Part shown: piece after piece, positions 22,751-31,546 of the stretch
Position numbering within the stretch: the stretch's first letter is position 1
How the letters are laid out: every line of letters starts with the position of its first letter
Assembly: GCA_020724505.1 (NCBI GenBank)
Contig: DYGV01000006.1
Span: 1-36,119, forward strand
Direction of reading: 5' to 3'
Length of the DNA: 36,119 nt
DNA from: Anaerolinea thermophila
Lineage (GTDB): Bacteria > Chloroflexota > Anaerolineae > Anaerolineales > UBA4823
The notes under the pieces: model-generated
Told to the model about the DNA's origin: nothing
The model's database searches: none
What the model saw: only the letters and a program-made list of their open reading frames with translations
Translations under genes and position numbers: made by a program

Positions 22751-22817
22751 CCCGGCGAGGGGGGCGCAATACAGCCGAGCATCCAATGGCTTATTGCGCC
22801 TTGTACCCCTCGCCGGG
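22751..22817 (+). promoter_or_regulatory. Long stem-loop between binding-protein and permease genes
   Basis: CCCGGCGAGGGG (22751-22762) pairs with CCCCTCGCCGGG (22806-22817), GGCGCAATA (22763-22771) with TATTGCGCC (22792-22800), and AGCC with GGCT inside, leaving a 5-base bulge (TTGTA) and an 11-base loop. About 25 paired bases in all. The position fits a structure that stabilises the upstream binding-protein mRNA and lowers permease expression. Confidence 0.85.
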
Positions 22818-22832
22818 ACACATATCTCTCCC

Positions 22833-23912
22833 ATGACCACCTATATCCTTCGCCGCTTACTAGCCAGCATTCCCGTTCTTCTGGGCATCTTGTTTGTAAC
22901 CTTTGCCCTGGCGCGTCTGATTCCCGGCGATCCCTGCCGGGCGATCCTGGGCGAAAAAGCAACCGATGTCATCTGCGATGAATTTATTCGCCGCCACGGT
23001 TTGGATAAACCCATCCCGACTCAATTCGTCATCTATGTCAGCGAGATCCTGCGCGGCGATCTGGGTACTTCGATTCGCTTGGGCAAACCGGTCACCGAGC
23101 TGCTGGTCGAGCGTCTGCCCACCACGCTGGAACTTAGCCTGGCCGCGATGACCTTCAGCATTGTGGTTGGCATCCCGCTTGGCATCATCTCTGCTGTGCG
23201 GCACAATTCCGCGATAGATGTGGGGACGATGGTGCTGGCCAACGTGGGCGTCTCGATGCCCGTCTTCTGGCTGGGGTTGATGCTGGCGTATGTCTTTGCA
23301 TTAGTTTTAAAAGGGACGCCTCTGCAACTTCCACCATCGGGCCGGCTGTCGCCTGGGCTGACGATCCCACCATTTTATGATGTGTGGGGCTGGCAACTGG
23401 GCAAAGAAGGCTTTCTTAGATCGTTACTCGTCTTCATCAGTCAGATGAATGTTCTAAATTCGCTCTTGATCTGGCGAATGGATTTACTGTGGGACGCCCT
23501 CAAACACCTGATCCTGCCCGCCGTCGCGGTGGGCACAATTCCATTGGCAATCATCGCCCGCATGACGCGCTCCAGCATGTTGGATGTTTTAGGGCAGGAC
23601 TACATCCGCGCCGCGCGGGCAAAGGGCTTGCCGCGTGGTATGGTGGTGATCAAACATGCCCTGCGTAACGCTCTGTTGCCCCTGGTCACGATCATTGGCC
23701 TGTCATTCGGCGCGTTCTTAGGTGGCGCAGTGCTGACGGAAACCATTTTTGGCCTTTCGGGCGTTGGCAGGATTATGTATGACTCGATCACAGCGCGAGA
23801 TTACGGAGTGGTGCAATCCTTCACCGTGGTAATCGCCGTGTTCTTTGTCATCCTCAACCTGATTGTGGACATCTCCTATACTTTCCTGGACCCGCGCGTC
23901 CGTCTGGACTGA
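22833..23912 (+). CDS. Peptide ABC transporter permease, DppB type
   Basis: A 359-residue inner-membrane permease from ATG 22833; the TTG at 22794 lies in the hairpin and is rejected. The N-terminus MTTYILRRLLASIPVLLGI and the loop GLDKPIPTQFVIYVSEILRGDLGTS are typical of DppB/OppB. The EAA motif for ATPase contact is DYIRAARAKGLPRG, followed by ALRNALLPLVTIIG. About six membrane segments. An insertion around residues 160-215 (PPFYDVWGWQLGKEGFLRS) makes it longer than the roughly 310-340 residues usual for the family. It works with the DppC-type subunit encoded eight bases downstream. Confidence 0.92.
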   Translation: MTTYILRRLLASIPVLLGILFVTFALARLIPGDPCRAILGEKATDVICDEFIRRHGLDKPIPTQFVIYVSEILRGDLGTSIRLGKPVTELLVERLPTTLELSLAAMTFSIVVGIPLGIISAVRHNSAIDVGTMVLANVGVSMPVFWLGLMLAYVFALVLKGTPLQLPPSGRLSPGLTIPPFYDVWGWQLGKEGFLRSLLVFISQMNVLNSLLIWRMDLLWDALKHLILPAVAVGTIPLAIIARMTRSSMLDVLGQDYIRAARAKGLPRGMVVIKHALRNALLPLVTIIGLSFGAFLGGAVLTETIFGLSGVGRIMYDSITARDYGVVQSFTVVIAVFFVILNLIVDISYTFLDPRVRLD

Positions 23913-23920
23913 GTGAGCAA

Positions 23921-24898
23921 ATGGCTGCACTAAAAGAAGAAAGCATTGAAAAACGACCCAAAGTGGCGCGCCTGGAGGCGGAGGGTCTGCGCACGACCGA
24001 AAGCATCTCCTTCTGGGGGACAGTTTGGAGGCGCTTATTTCGCCGTAAATCCGCCGTGGTGGGGTTATGGATTCTGGCGTTTTTGGTGCTCATTGCCATC
24101 ACCGCGGATTGGATCGCCCCCTACGATCCGGTGCAAGTGTTGATTGGTGTCGAGCCGGTGAAGATGCGCCAGAAACCCTGCATCCACTTGCTCGGTTGCC
24201 CGGAGGATCAACCTCAGCATATCATGGGTATTGACGGCAATGTGCGCGATCAATTCAGCCGCATTTTATACGGAGCGCGCTTGAGCCTGCTGGTGGGTCT
24301 AAGCACCGTCACTTTTGCCATCATCATTGGCACATTTTTGGGCGCCATCGCAGGTTATCTGGGGGGTGTGGTAGATAACGTCATCATGCGCTTTATGGAT
24401 GTGTTGCTGGCGTTTCCCTCGCTGCTGCTGGCGATCGCCATTGTCACCATCTTGGGGCCGGGTCTGATCAACGCTCTGCTGGCAATTGCCATTGTGTCTA
24501 TCCCGACCTATGCGCGAGTGACGCGCGCCACGGTGCTTTCGGTGCGAGAGATGGATTTTGTGGAGGCGTCTCGCGCCATGGGCGGAGGATGGGGGTATAT
24601 CTTGTTCGGACGCATCTTGCCCAACTCTTTGACACCACTCATCGTAACCGGCACATTGGGAATCGCCACTGCCATCCTGGATGCGGCTGCGCTTTCCTTC
24701 CTGGGCTTGGGCGCTCAACCGCCAACCCCCGAATGGGGTACCATGCTCGGCGCAGAGCGCAACCAGGTCTTCACCGCGCCGCATTTGGTATTCTTCCCAG
24801 GCTTTGCCATCATGTTGACCGTGCTGGCCTTCAACCTGTTAGGAGATGGGTTGCGCGACGCCCTAGACCCGCGCCTGGCGCAACGCGGCGAAGAATAA
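23921..24898 (+). CDS. Peptide ABC transporter permease, DppC type
   Basis: A 325-residue inner-membrane permease. A cytoplasmic N-terminal tail of about 40 residues (KEESIEKRPKVARLEAEG) precedes the first membrane segment VVGLWILAFLVLIAITADWIAPYDP. MGIDGNVRDQFSRILYGARLSL and the EAA motif FVEASRAMGGGWGYILFGRI identify the family, and LGLGAQPPTPEWGTML is the usual C-terminal loop. It pairs with the DppB-type subunit. A strong terminator follows, so the operon ends here without ATPase genes, which must be encoded elsewhere. Confidence 0.93.
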   Translation: MAALKEESIEKRPKVARLEAEGLRTTESISFWGTVWRRLFRRKSAVVGLWILAFLVLIAITADWIAPYDPVQVLIGVEPVKMRQKPCIHLLGCPEDQPQHIMGIDGNVRDQFSRILYGARLSLLVGLSTVTFAIIIGTFLGAIAGYLGGVVDNVIMRFMDVLLAFPSLLLAIAIVTILGPGLINALLAIAIVSIPTYARVTRATVLSVREMDFVEASRAMGGGWGYILFGRILPNSLTPLIVTGTLGIATAILDAAALSFLGLGAQPPTPEWGTMLGAERNQVFTAPHLVFFPGFAIMLTVLAFNLLGDGLRDALDPRLAQRGEE

Positions 24899-24914
24899 TC
24901 CGGAGCGACCATTC

Positions 24915-24940
24915 GCCCCTGAACAACAGGGGCTTTTTTT
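24915..24940 (+). terminator. Intrinsic terminator of the ABC operon
   Basis: GCCCCT-GAACAAC-AGGGGC followed by seven T residues, 17 bases after the DppC stop codon. A textbook Rho-independent terminator. Confidence 0.92.
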
Positions 24941-24961
24941 ATCCATACTATTCCCCTACCT

Positions 24962-24990
24962 TTGACATTCTGGGCAGGGCGGAATACAAT
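24962..24990 (+). promoter_or_regulatory. Promoter of the coaE-cdaA-cdaR-der cluster
   Basis: TTGACA (24962-24967), 17 bases, TACAAT (24985-24990), about 40 bases before the coaE start, which has its own GGAGG. Confidence 0.82.
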
Positions 24991-25031
24991 GGGAACGCAG
25001 TAACCCTGACACGCCGTAGCTTGGAGGACAA

Positions 25032-26165
25032 ATGGGAGCCTGGCCAGGCAAATATATTATTGGACTGACCGGGAACATCGGCACCGGGAAAAGCGTTGTC
25101 CGTAAAATGTTGGAACACCTGGGAGCTTACGGCATAGACGCGGATGCGTTAGCCAATCGGGCAATTGCCAAAGGCGCCCCTGGTTATCAGCCGGTGGTTG
25201 ACACCTTCGGTCGGTGGATCCTGGGAGCGGATGGGCAGATTGATCGCGCCCGCCTGGGACGGCTGGTTTTCGCGGATGCAGAAGCGCTGCAACAACTGGA
25301 AGAAATTGTGCATCCGCTGGTTTTTCAGGCGATTGACATCCTCATACGCCGCTCGAGTCAAAACGTCATTGTTATCGAGGCGATCAAACTGCTCGAATCG
25401 GGGCTGGCGGAGCGCTGCGATTCGATCTGGGTAACATATGCGCCGCAAGAACTACAAGTATCACGACTGGTACAAAAGCGCAAGATGGATGAGGCAGCAG
25501 CCCTACAGCGCATTCGCGCTCAGCCTCCACAAGAAAAAAAGGTCAGCGCTGCCCACATTGTCATCCGCAACGATGGTCCTTTCGAGAATACCTGGATGCA
25601 AGTGGTCAGTTCCTGGAACAAACTGTTCCCGACGGTGGAGGTCGAGGCGCCTGAGACGGTTGCTGCGGCGCCTGGGGAAATCCAGGTGCAACGCGCTCGG
25701 CCAAGAGATGCGGATGAAATCGCCATCCTCATCACCCACCTCAGTAAGGGAAAACGCCGCATGAGCCGCGATGAGGTGATGGCGGCCTTTGGCGAGAAAG
25801 CCTTCTTGCTGCTGCGCGTGGCTGGCCGACCCATGGGCGTAGCTGGATGGAAAGTGGAAAACCTGGTGGCGCGCACCGATGATGTATATATTGATAACGG
25901 ATTGACATTCGTTGACGCCCTGCGCGCGCTATTGACGGAAGTGGAACGAGTGTCGCGAGAGCTGCAATGCGAAATATCACTGCTTTTTTTGCCCGAAAGC
26001 TATGCAGAGCAGGAAACGCTCTTCCAATCACTGGGTTATCAGTTACGAACCATTCAAAGCCTGGGAGTGCGTGCGTGGGAAGAAGCCGCAGAAGAGTCAA
26101 TGCCGCCGGGTTCGATCATGCTGTTCAAACAGCTTCGTCAGGATCGTGTGCTTCGACCTGTATAA
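25032..26165 (+). CDS. coaE: Dephospho-CoA kinase fused to a GNAT-like domain
   Basis: A 377-residue protein. Residues 8-200 are dephospho-CoA kinase, which phosphorylates the ribose 3'-OH in the last step of CoA synthesis. The P-loop is GLTGNIGTGKS, the substrate region DADALANRAIAKGAPGY, and the lid LVQKRKMDEAAALQRIRAQ. After a Pro/Glu-rich linker (VEVEAPETVAAAPGE) residues 218-377 resemble an N-acetyltransferase (IQVQRARPRDADEIAILI, then LFQSLGYQLRTIQSLGV), an extra domain absent from ordinary CoaE of about 200 residues. The acetyl-CoA pyrophosphate loop is weak, so the second domain may be regulatory. ATG 25032 follows GGAGGACAA. First gene of a cluster. Confidence 0.9.
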   Translation: MGAWPGKYIIGLTGNIGTGKSVVRKMLEHLGAYGIDADALANRAIAKGAPGYQPVVDTFGRWILGADGQIDRARLGRLVFADAEALQQLEEIVHPLVFQAIDILIRRSSQNVIVIEAIKLLESGLAERCDSIWVTYAPQELQVSRLVQKRKMDEAAALQRIRAQPPQEKKVSAAHIVIRNDGPFENTWMQVVSSWNKLFPTVEVEAPETVAAAPGEIQVQRARPRDADEIAILITHLSKGKRRMSRDEVMAAFGEKAFLLLRVAGRPMGVAGWKVENLVARTDDVYIDNGLTFVDALRALLTEVERVSRELQCEISLLFLPESYAEQETLFQSLGYQLRTIQSLGVRAWEEAAEESMPPGSIMLFKQLRQDRVLRPV

Positions 26166-26186
26166 TTCAAAGACATAGAAAAAACC

Positions 26187-27068
26187 GTGCTTGAATTTCT
26201 CAGCAATCTAATTGCCAACCTGACTTTTATCTTCGAACGCCTGAACTGGCTCAGCCTGATTGATATTCTGCTGGTTGCGTCGGTCTTTTTTGTCATTTTG
26301 CAATTCATCCGTGGCTCTCAGGCGGTGGTGCTGCTGCGCGGCGTGTTGTTATTGATCGCCCTGGTGGGAGTGTTGACGAGCCTGGAAGTGCTGCCGGCGC
26401 TGACCTGGTTGGTGCGAACGACGTTGCCGGCGCTGCTGTTCTCCATTCCGGTAATTTTTGCGCCCGAAATCCGCCACGCCCTAGAGCGCCTGGGGCGGGC
26501 AGGAGTCAGCCAGCCGGATGTGCAGATGGCGGCGCAAATGCAAGACACGATCGGCAGCGTTGTCTCTGCGGCGGCGCGCCTTTCGGAACGCCAACACGGA
26601 GCTTTGATCGTGTTGGCGCGCCGGGATAGCCTAGATGAATATGTACATACAGGCGTGCGCATGGATGCACGCGTCACGGCAGAATTGTTGTTGCAAATCT
26701 TCTATCCAAACACGCCGCTGCACGATGGCGCAGTGGTCATCTCCGGTCAGCGATTGATCGCCGCAGCCTGTGTTATGCCCTTATCCGCCAGCGGCGTCTT
26801 GACGCCCACCCCCGACCGGCAAATGGGGTTGAGACATCGGGCGGCGCTGGGCATTTCCGAAGCCAGCGACGCGGTGGCAGTGGTTGTTTCGGAGGAAACT
26901 GGCGCCATCTCTGTTTTTCATTCTGGGCGAATGATCCGTCGGCTGGAGCCAGAGCGCCTGGAGAATATTCTGCGAGCTTTCTTCAAGCCCGCCCCGCGGC
27001 GTGGTTTATTCGAGGCATTGAGCCGTTTTCTTTCCGATATTCAATCCAAAGATCAGGAGGGGTTTTGA
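26187..27068 (+). CDS. cdaA: Diadenylate cyclase CdaA
   Basis: A 293-residue membrane enzyme that makes the second messenger c-di-AMP from two ATP. Three hydrophobic segments fill residues 20-90. The DAC domain follows with GALIVLARRDSLDEY, the catalytic DGA at 180-182 (LHDGAVVI) and RHR at 216-218 (GLRHRAALGISE). Start is GTG 26187, 21 bases after the coaE stop. Its TGA overlaps the ATG of the CdaR-like gene, the usual cdaA-cdaR pairing, in which CdaR tunes the cyclase from outside the membrane. c-di-AMP typically controls potassium transport and cell-wall homeostasis. Confidence 0.95.
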   Translation: MLEFLSNLIANLTFIFERLNWLSLIDILLVASVFFVILQFIRGSQAVVLLRGVLLLIALVGVLTSLEVLPALTWLVRTTLPALLFSIPVIFAPEIRHALERLGRAGVSQPDVQMAAQMQDTIGSVVSAAARLSERQHGALIVLARRDSLDEYVHTGVRMDARVTAELLLQIFYPNTPLHDGAVVISGQRLIAAACVMPLSASGVLTPTPDRQMGLRHRAALGISEASDAVAVVVSEETGAISVFHSGRMIRRLEPERLENILRAFFKPAPRRGLFEALSRFLSDIQSKDQEGF

Positions 27069-28360
27069 TGCGCGCTTTGTTTGGCTGGCTGGCGCGTAAC
27101 CTGGGCACGTTGCTTCTCTCACTGTTGCTGGCTCTGGTCGTGTGGGTTTCCGCTGTGATCACGGCGGATCCCAATCGCCAGCAAACCACACGCCCGGTTG
27201 AAATCCAGGTGATTGGGCAGGATCCCAATTTGCTTCAGGTTGGCTCTGTGCCGCGCCAGGCTGTTCTAACCCTGCAAGCGCCTCAATCTATTTGGGATCA
27301 ATTGAATAATAACCCCGGGTTAATCAGCGCCTGGATTGACCTATCCGGTCTTGGAGCGGGGAAACATCAGGTGGAGGTGAAAGCTCGGGTGGACATCAGC
27401 CCTGTGCGTTTGATCCGAGTTGAGCCGGAAGAAGTAAGCGTCGTTTTAGAACCGTTGCTGCGGAAAACCTTTCCTGTAGAACTGACACTGCGCGGCTCTT
27501 TGCCCCTGGGGTATCAAAAATCCGATCCGACCATTGTCCCGAAAGAAATCACCGTTACAGGAGCAGAGTCGGTGGTGAATCAGGTCGCACGCATCCAAAC
27601 CACATTGGATATTTCTGGGGCGACACAGAATATCCAACAAATTGCCCCCGTTGAGGCGGTTGATGGAAACGGCCTTCCGGTGGTTGGAGTTTCTCTCTCG
27701 CCGCGCGAGGTGAATATAGAAATGTCGGTGAACTTGTTGGGAGGCTTTAAGAATGCGGCGGTCAAGGTGGTTACGAAGGGACAGGTGGCGAACGGATATC
27801 GTTTGACCAATATTATTGTCTCTCCGCCCACTGTGACGCTCTTCTCAGATAATCCGAAACTGATTGAACAAATCCCCGGTTTTGTCGAGACGATGCCGGT
27901 AGATTTAACGAATTTAACGGATGACCTTGAAATCGCGGTTGACTTGAACTTGCCTAGCGGCGTTACCCTGGTGCGCGAGCCAAATGTGCTGGTGCAGGTC
28001 AGTGTGGCAGCCATCGAAGGGACGATGACCCTGTCCGTGCCGGTGGAAATTGTCGGGCTGGCGCCTGAATTGCGCGCCATCATTTCCCCGGAGACTGTGG
28101 ATGTGATCGTCTCAGGTCCCATTAACCTCCTTGAAACGCTGACACCGGCAAATTTCCGGGTCATCCTGGATCTCACCGGATTGCCAGCCGGCGTCTATCA
28201 ACGTTCTGTTGAAGTTGATTTATCGCCGAAAGAGGTGCGCGTGCAGACGACGCTGCCAGAAAGCGTTGAAGTGACGATAGAGTTAGCGCCCACTCCATTC
28301 GGGGGCCAAACGCCAACGTTGACACCGACGTTCACGCCGCCTCCCGCAATTACACCTTGA
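27068..28360 (+). CDS. cdaR: CdaR/YbbR-domain regulator of the diadenylate cyclase
   Basis: A 430-residue protein with one N-terminal membrane anchor (LGTLLLSLLLALVVWVSAVI) and four or so extracytoplasmic YbbR repeats. These show as recurring beta patterns such as RPVEIQVIGQDPNLLQ, FPVELTLRGSLPLGYQ, AAVKVVTKGQVANGYRL and LSVPVEIVGLAPELRA. The tail is Pro/Thr-rich. ATG 27068 lies behind AGGAGGGG; the TTG one codon earlier is less likely. Overlap with cdaA (TGATG) supports joint translation. Known CdaR proteins bind CdaA and modulate c-di-AMP synthesis. Confidence 0.92.
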   Translation: MRALFGWLARNLGTLLLSLLLALVVWVSAVITADPNRQQTTRPVEIQVIGQDPNLLQVGSVPRQAVLTLQAPQSIWDQLNNNPGLISAWIDLSGLGAGKHQVEVKARVDISPVRLIRVEPEEVSVVLEPLLRKTFPVELTLRGSLPLGYQKSDPTIVPKEITVTGAESVVNQVARIQTTLDISGATQNIQQIAPVEAVDGNGLPVVGVSLSPREVNIEMSVNLLGGFKNAAVKVVTKGQVANGYRLTNIIVSPPTVTLFSDNPKLIEQIPGFVETMPVDLTNLTDDLEIAVDLNLPSGVTLVREPNVLVQVSVAAIEGTMTLSVPVEIVGLAPELRAIISPETVDVIVSGPINLLETLTPANFRVILDLTGLPAGVYQRSVEVDLSPKEVRVQTTLPESVEVTIELAPTPFGGQTPTLTPTFTPPPAITP

Positions 28361-28372
28361 GGTTTTGATTGA

Positions 28373-29749
28373 ATGCGTATTCCCATTGTAGCGCTGGTTG
28401 GCCGACCGAATGTCGGTAAAAGCACTTTGTTCAACCGTTTGGCGGGAGAACGCCTGGCGGTGGTGGATGACACGCCAGGCACCACACGCGATCGGCTGGT
28501 GGCTGAAGCGGAGTGGAGCGGCGTGAACTTTATGGTTGTGGACACAGGTGGTATAGACCCAACGCAGTATAGCGCTGGCCGCCAGCCGCTTTCGGTAGGC
28601 TCCGCCGAGTATATCGCGCAGATCCGCTATCAGGCAGAGATCGCCATTCGGGAAGCGGATGTGGTATTGTTTATGGTTGACGCAGCGAGCGGAATCACGC
28701 CCGCCGATCATGAGGTGGCTCAGATCTTACGCGAACATCAAGTTGAAAGGGAGGGAAAATGGGTGCCGCCTGTTCTGTTGGCGGTGAATAAAGCCGATAG
28801 CGCAGCGCGACGCGAGCAGGCGCTGCAATTCTACGAACTGGGCATGGGCGAGCCTTACCCCATTTCTGCATTGCACGGAACCGGTACAGGGGATTTGCTA
28901 GATGCGTTGGTGGCACAATTGCCAAAACCCAGCGCACAGGAAGAAACAGGCGAAGAAGAGCGAGTCAAGATCGCCATTGTGGGCAAGCCTAACGCAGGCA
29001 AATCCAGCCTGCTCAACCGGCTGCTTGGACAGGAGCGCGCCATTGTCAGCCCCATCCCGGGTACAACGCGGGATGCAGTGGATACGCCCATGGAATACAA
29101 CGGCGTGCCAATCACCCTGATAGATACTGCTGGCATTCGACGACGGGGGAAGATCGAACCGGGAGTGGAGAAATATAGTGTTCTCCGCGCCTTGAATGCC
29201 ATTCAACGCGCGGATGTGGTTCTATTGGTGGTTGACGCCGTCAGCGGCATCACTGCGCAAGATACCCATATTGCCGGCTTCATCCTGGATGCCTGGAAAA
29301 GCGCCGTCTTGTTGATCAACAAATGGGATGCAGTTGAGAAAGACGCGTTCACGATGGAAGAGTACACTCGCCACATCCGCCAGCAATTGAACTTTATGGA
29401 TTATACGCCGGTGCTTTTTATTTCCGCCAAAACGGGGCAGCGCGTTGACCAAGTCTTGCCTCTGGCTTTGCAGGTGCAGGAAGAGCGGTTGGTTCGCCTG
29501 TCCACTTCGAAGCTCAACGAATTGTTTCAAAAAGCTCAGGATCAGCACTCTCCGCCCACCCATGCCGGACGCCAGTTGAAAATCTACTATGTCACCCAGG
29601 TGCGCAGCGATCCGCCGACGTTCCTGCTGTATGTGAACGATCCGAAGCTGGCACATTTCAGTTACCTGCGTTATTTAGAAAACCGTCTGCGGGAAGCCTA
29701 TCCATTCTTGGGAACGCCGGTGCGCTTGGTGCTGCGCCCCCGGCGGTGA
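28373..29749 (+). CDS. der: Ribosome-assembly GTPase Der (EngA)
   Basis: A 458-residue double GTPase needed for 50S ribosomal subunit maturation. The first G domain has GRPNVGKS near residue 9, DDTPGTTRDR and the G3 motif DTGG. The second has GKPNAGKS, PIPGTTRDAVDT, DTAGIRR and the NKWD specificity motif. The C-terminal KH-like domain ends the protein (KLAHFSYLRYLENRLREAYPFLGTPVRLVLR). Length and order match Der. It lies 12 bases after the CdaR-like gene, so it is probably in the same transcript. Confidence 0.97.
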   Translation: MRIPIVALVGRPNVGKSTLFNRLAGERLAVVDDTPGTTRDRLVAEAEWSGVNFMVVDTGGIDPTQYSAGRQPLSVGSAEYIAQIRYQAEIAIREADVVLFMVDAASGITPADHEVAQILREHQVEREGKWVPPVLLAVNKADSAARREQALQFYELGMGEPYPISALHGTGTGDLLDALVAQLPKPSAQEETGEEERVKIAIVGKPNAGKSSLLNRLLGQERAIVSPIPGTTRDAVDTPMEYNGVPITLIDTAGIRRRGKIEPGVEKYSVLRALNAIQRADVVLLVVDAVSGITAQDTHIAGFILDAWKSAVLLINKWDAVEKDAFTMEEYTRHIRQQLNFMDYTPVLFISAKTGQRVDQVLPLALQVQEERLVRLSTSKLNELFQKAQDQHSPPTHAGRQLKIYYVTQVRSDPPTFLLYVNDPKLAHFSYLRYLENRLREAYPFLGTPVRLVLRPRR

Positions 29750-29824
29750 ACGCTTTTGGATGAATGCACTCTAATATTCTGAACCTTGCCCATGCATGGA
29801 AGCGGCTTTATAATCCGCGACAGA

Positions 29825-30442
29825 ATGAATAACCAACCTTTTGATGATCTGTTAAAACCCACTTCTGAACACCCCGCTCAACCAGGCGAAGTAGAACCGC
29901 GCAACAGCGGCGGAGCGCTGCGCTTCTTTCTGGATATGTTAGAAACGGTGGTGCTGGCGGCCATCCTGTTTGCGGGCATTAACATGATTTCGGCGCGCAT
30001 TCGCGTGGATGGCTACAGCATGGAGCCTACGCTGCACGACGGCGAATTTGTAATCGTCAACAAGCTGGCATATCGCTTTGGCTCTCCTCAGCGCGGGGAT
30101 GTGATTGTCTTTCGATACCCTCGCGACCCAGAACAGGAGTACATCAAGCGGGTAATCGGATTACCCGGAGATCGCATCCGCATTGTGAATGGTCATGTTT
30201 ATGTGAACGATCAATTGATTGACGAGCCTTATGTCGCCTCGGCGCCGCGCTATCAAAGCGAGTGGAGCGTGCCGGAAGATTCGGTGTTTGTGCTTGGCGA
30301 TAACCGGAATAACTCCTCCGACTCGCATAATTGGGGGCCTGTGCCGTTGGAAAATGTCATCGGACGGGCATTGTTTGTTTACTGGCCGCCTCGCTCCTGG
30401 GGCGCCATCGAGCAGCCGCTAACAGCGAGCGCAGCGCATTAG
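29825..30442 (+). CDS. lepB: Signal peptidase I
   Basis: A 205-residue protein from ATG 29825; the ATG at 29786 would add 13 residues with no ribosome site. One membrane anchor (MLETVVLAAILFAGINMIS) precedes the catalytic Ser65 in VDGYSMEPTL and the general base Lys108 in EQEYIKRVIGLPGDRI. Box E is VLGDNRNNSSDSHNWG. It cleaves signal peptides of exported proteins on the outer face of the membrane. It comes 75 bases after der and ends the plus-strand cluster before the zinc-finger gene. Confidence 0.96.
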   Translation: MNNQPFDDLLKPTSEHPAQPGEVEPRNSGGALRFFLDMLETVVLAAILFAGINMISARIRVDGYSMEPTLHDGEFVIVNKLAYRFGSPQRGDVIVFRYPRDPEQEYIKRVIGLPGDRIRIVNGHVYVNDQLIDEPYVASAPRYQSEWSVPEDSVFVLGDNRNNSSDSHNWGPVPLENVIGRALFVYWPPRSWGAIEQPLTASAAH

Positions 30443-30499
30443 ATATTATATTAATGGTTGAGGATGGATCGGTGAGCTGCCAATCAGGGAGCCAATAAA

Positions 30500-30784
30500 A
30501 TGGATGAGGACAAGATCGTCTCACAACCCCCGAATTCAGGGCTGTGCTCGGAATGTCAGACCGGCGTACTGCGCCTGAAATCTGTGACTTATTTCACCTG
30601 GCTGGATGATGAACTGGTGACCGTGCAAAATTTTCCCGCCTGGGTGTGTGATGTATGTGGACGGCGCGAATACGACGCGCGCGCCATTGCGCGCTTGAAT
30701 ACGCTGCTGAGCCACGATGTGGGCCGTCGCGCCCATTACCGTCGCCGCTCTGGCGCTTCACGCGCCGACCAGGCGCGAACTTAG
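30500..30784 (+). CDS. YgiT-type zinc-finger protein
   Basis: A 94-residue protein with two CxxC pairs, CSECQTG near residue 16 and CDVCGRREYDA near residue 50, forming the zinc knuckle of the YgiT/MqsA N-terminal family. The strand VTYFTWLDDELVTVQNFPAWVC between them is typical. The second half (residues 60-94) is a basic helix and tail (LSHDVGRRAHYRRRSGAS), with no full HTH antitoxin domain. Such proteins can be antitoxins, but there is no MqsR-like toxin gene beside it. The stop lies five bases from the convergent NUDIX gene end. Confidence 0.85.
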   Translation: MDEDKIVSQPPNSGLCSECQTGVLRLKSVTYFTWLDDELVTVQNFPAWVCDVCGRREYDARAIARLNTLLSHDVGRRAHYRRRSGASRADQART

Positions 30785-30789
30785 GTGGT

Positions 30790-31332
30790 CTAAGCCCATC
30801 CCATTTTCTGCAGATGAGGACGCGCCCAAAAGAGCGCCACCAACGATTTCGAGTCCTGTAAATCGCCCTGCTCAGCCAGACGAAGCGCACGTCTGGCTTC
30901 AATTTTTTCCACCCGCAAGATTTCGGTCTCGTCGCCCGGCAACGGCGCCCGGTTCAAGCCGGTCGCCAGGAACACGTGCATATATTCCGTCGAATAACCG
31001 GGGGCGAGGAAGAATCCGCCGATCTTCTCCAACCGATCCGCAGCCATGCCTGTTTCTTCACGCAATTCTCGCTGGGCGCAGATTTCCGGAGCTTCGCCCT
31101 GCTCTGCTACGCCAGCCGGCAACTCGAGCAATTCCCGCCCCGCAGCATGGCGATACTGGCGGATAAACCAGATCCAGCCGTCTGCATCCACCGGCAAGAT
31201 GGTAACCGCGTCGCGGTGAGCGACAATATCTAATAAGATCTGCCGCCCATCTGGCAAGAGTAAACGATCCTGGCGCACATCGAACACTCTGCCTTGAAAA
31301 ACGGTGTTGGAATTCAACAATTGTATGCTCAC
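30790..31332 (-). CDS. NUDIX hydrolase, ADP-ribose pyrophosphatase type
   Basis: A 180-residue enzyme with the NUDIX box GVAEQGEAPEICAQRELREETGM (about residues 78-100). The preceding strand FIRQYRHAAGRELLELPAG and LLDIVAHRDAVTILPVD place it in the ADP-ribose/NDP-sugar pyrophosphatase group. It would recycle ADP-ribose to AMP and ribose 5-phosphate. The C-terminal part (EILRVEKIEARRALRLAEQGDLQDSKSLVALFWA) matches the family's end helices. Convergent with the zinc-finger gene. Confidence 0.92.
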   Translation of the reverse strand: MSIQLLNSNTVFQGRVFDVRQDRLLLPDGRQILLDIVAHRDAVTILPVDADGWIWFIRQYRHAAGRELLELPAGVAEQGEAPEICAQRELREETGMAADRLEKIGGFFLAPGYSTEYMHVFLATGLNRAPLPGDETEILRVEKIEARRALRLAEQGDLQDSKSLVALFWARPHLQKMGWA

Positions 31333-31461
31333 AAGCTCACCTCCGCTCTGAAAACAGATTGTTGCATAGATGACACGGTTACTTTTGGGAAGGGGGTGGT
31401 TTTATGGCGTCCTTCCGTGGAGCCGGTTAATGAACTTATGCAACGGATTTATGCAATCAAA

Positions 31462-31492
31462 GGAGCAGCCAGGAGACAGATCTGGCTGCTCC
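31462..31492 (-). terminator. Terminator-like hairpin after the LysM gene
   Basis: GGAGCAGCCAG/CTGGCTGCTCC, an 11-bp perfect stem with a nine-base loop, about 55 bases downstream of the LysM stop. On the minus strand it is followed by TTTGATT, a weak T-run. The remainder of 31333-31546 shows no gene. Confidence 0.55.
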
Positions 31493-31546
31493 CAGAGAGC
31501 AGAAAATCTCAGAGGCAGGTCCGGGATAAATTGCCCCTGAAAGCAA

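Noticed and set aside
30500-30784. Toxin-antitoxin pair based on the YgiT-type zinc finger
   Set aside because: No MqsR-like toxin ORF lies next to it. The neighbours are lepB and a NUDIX hydrolase.
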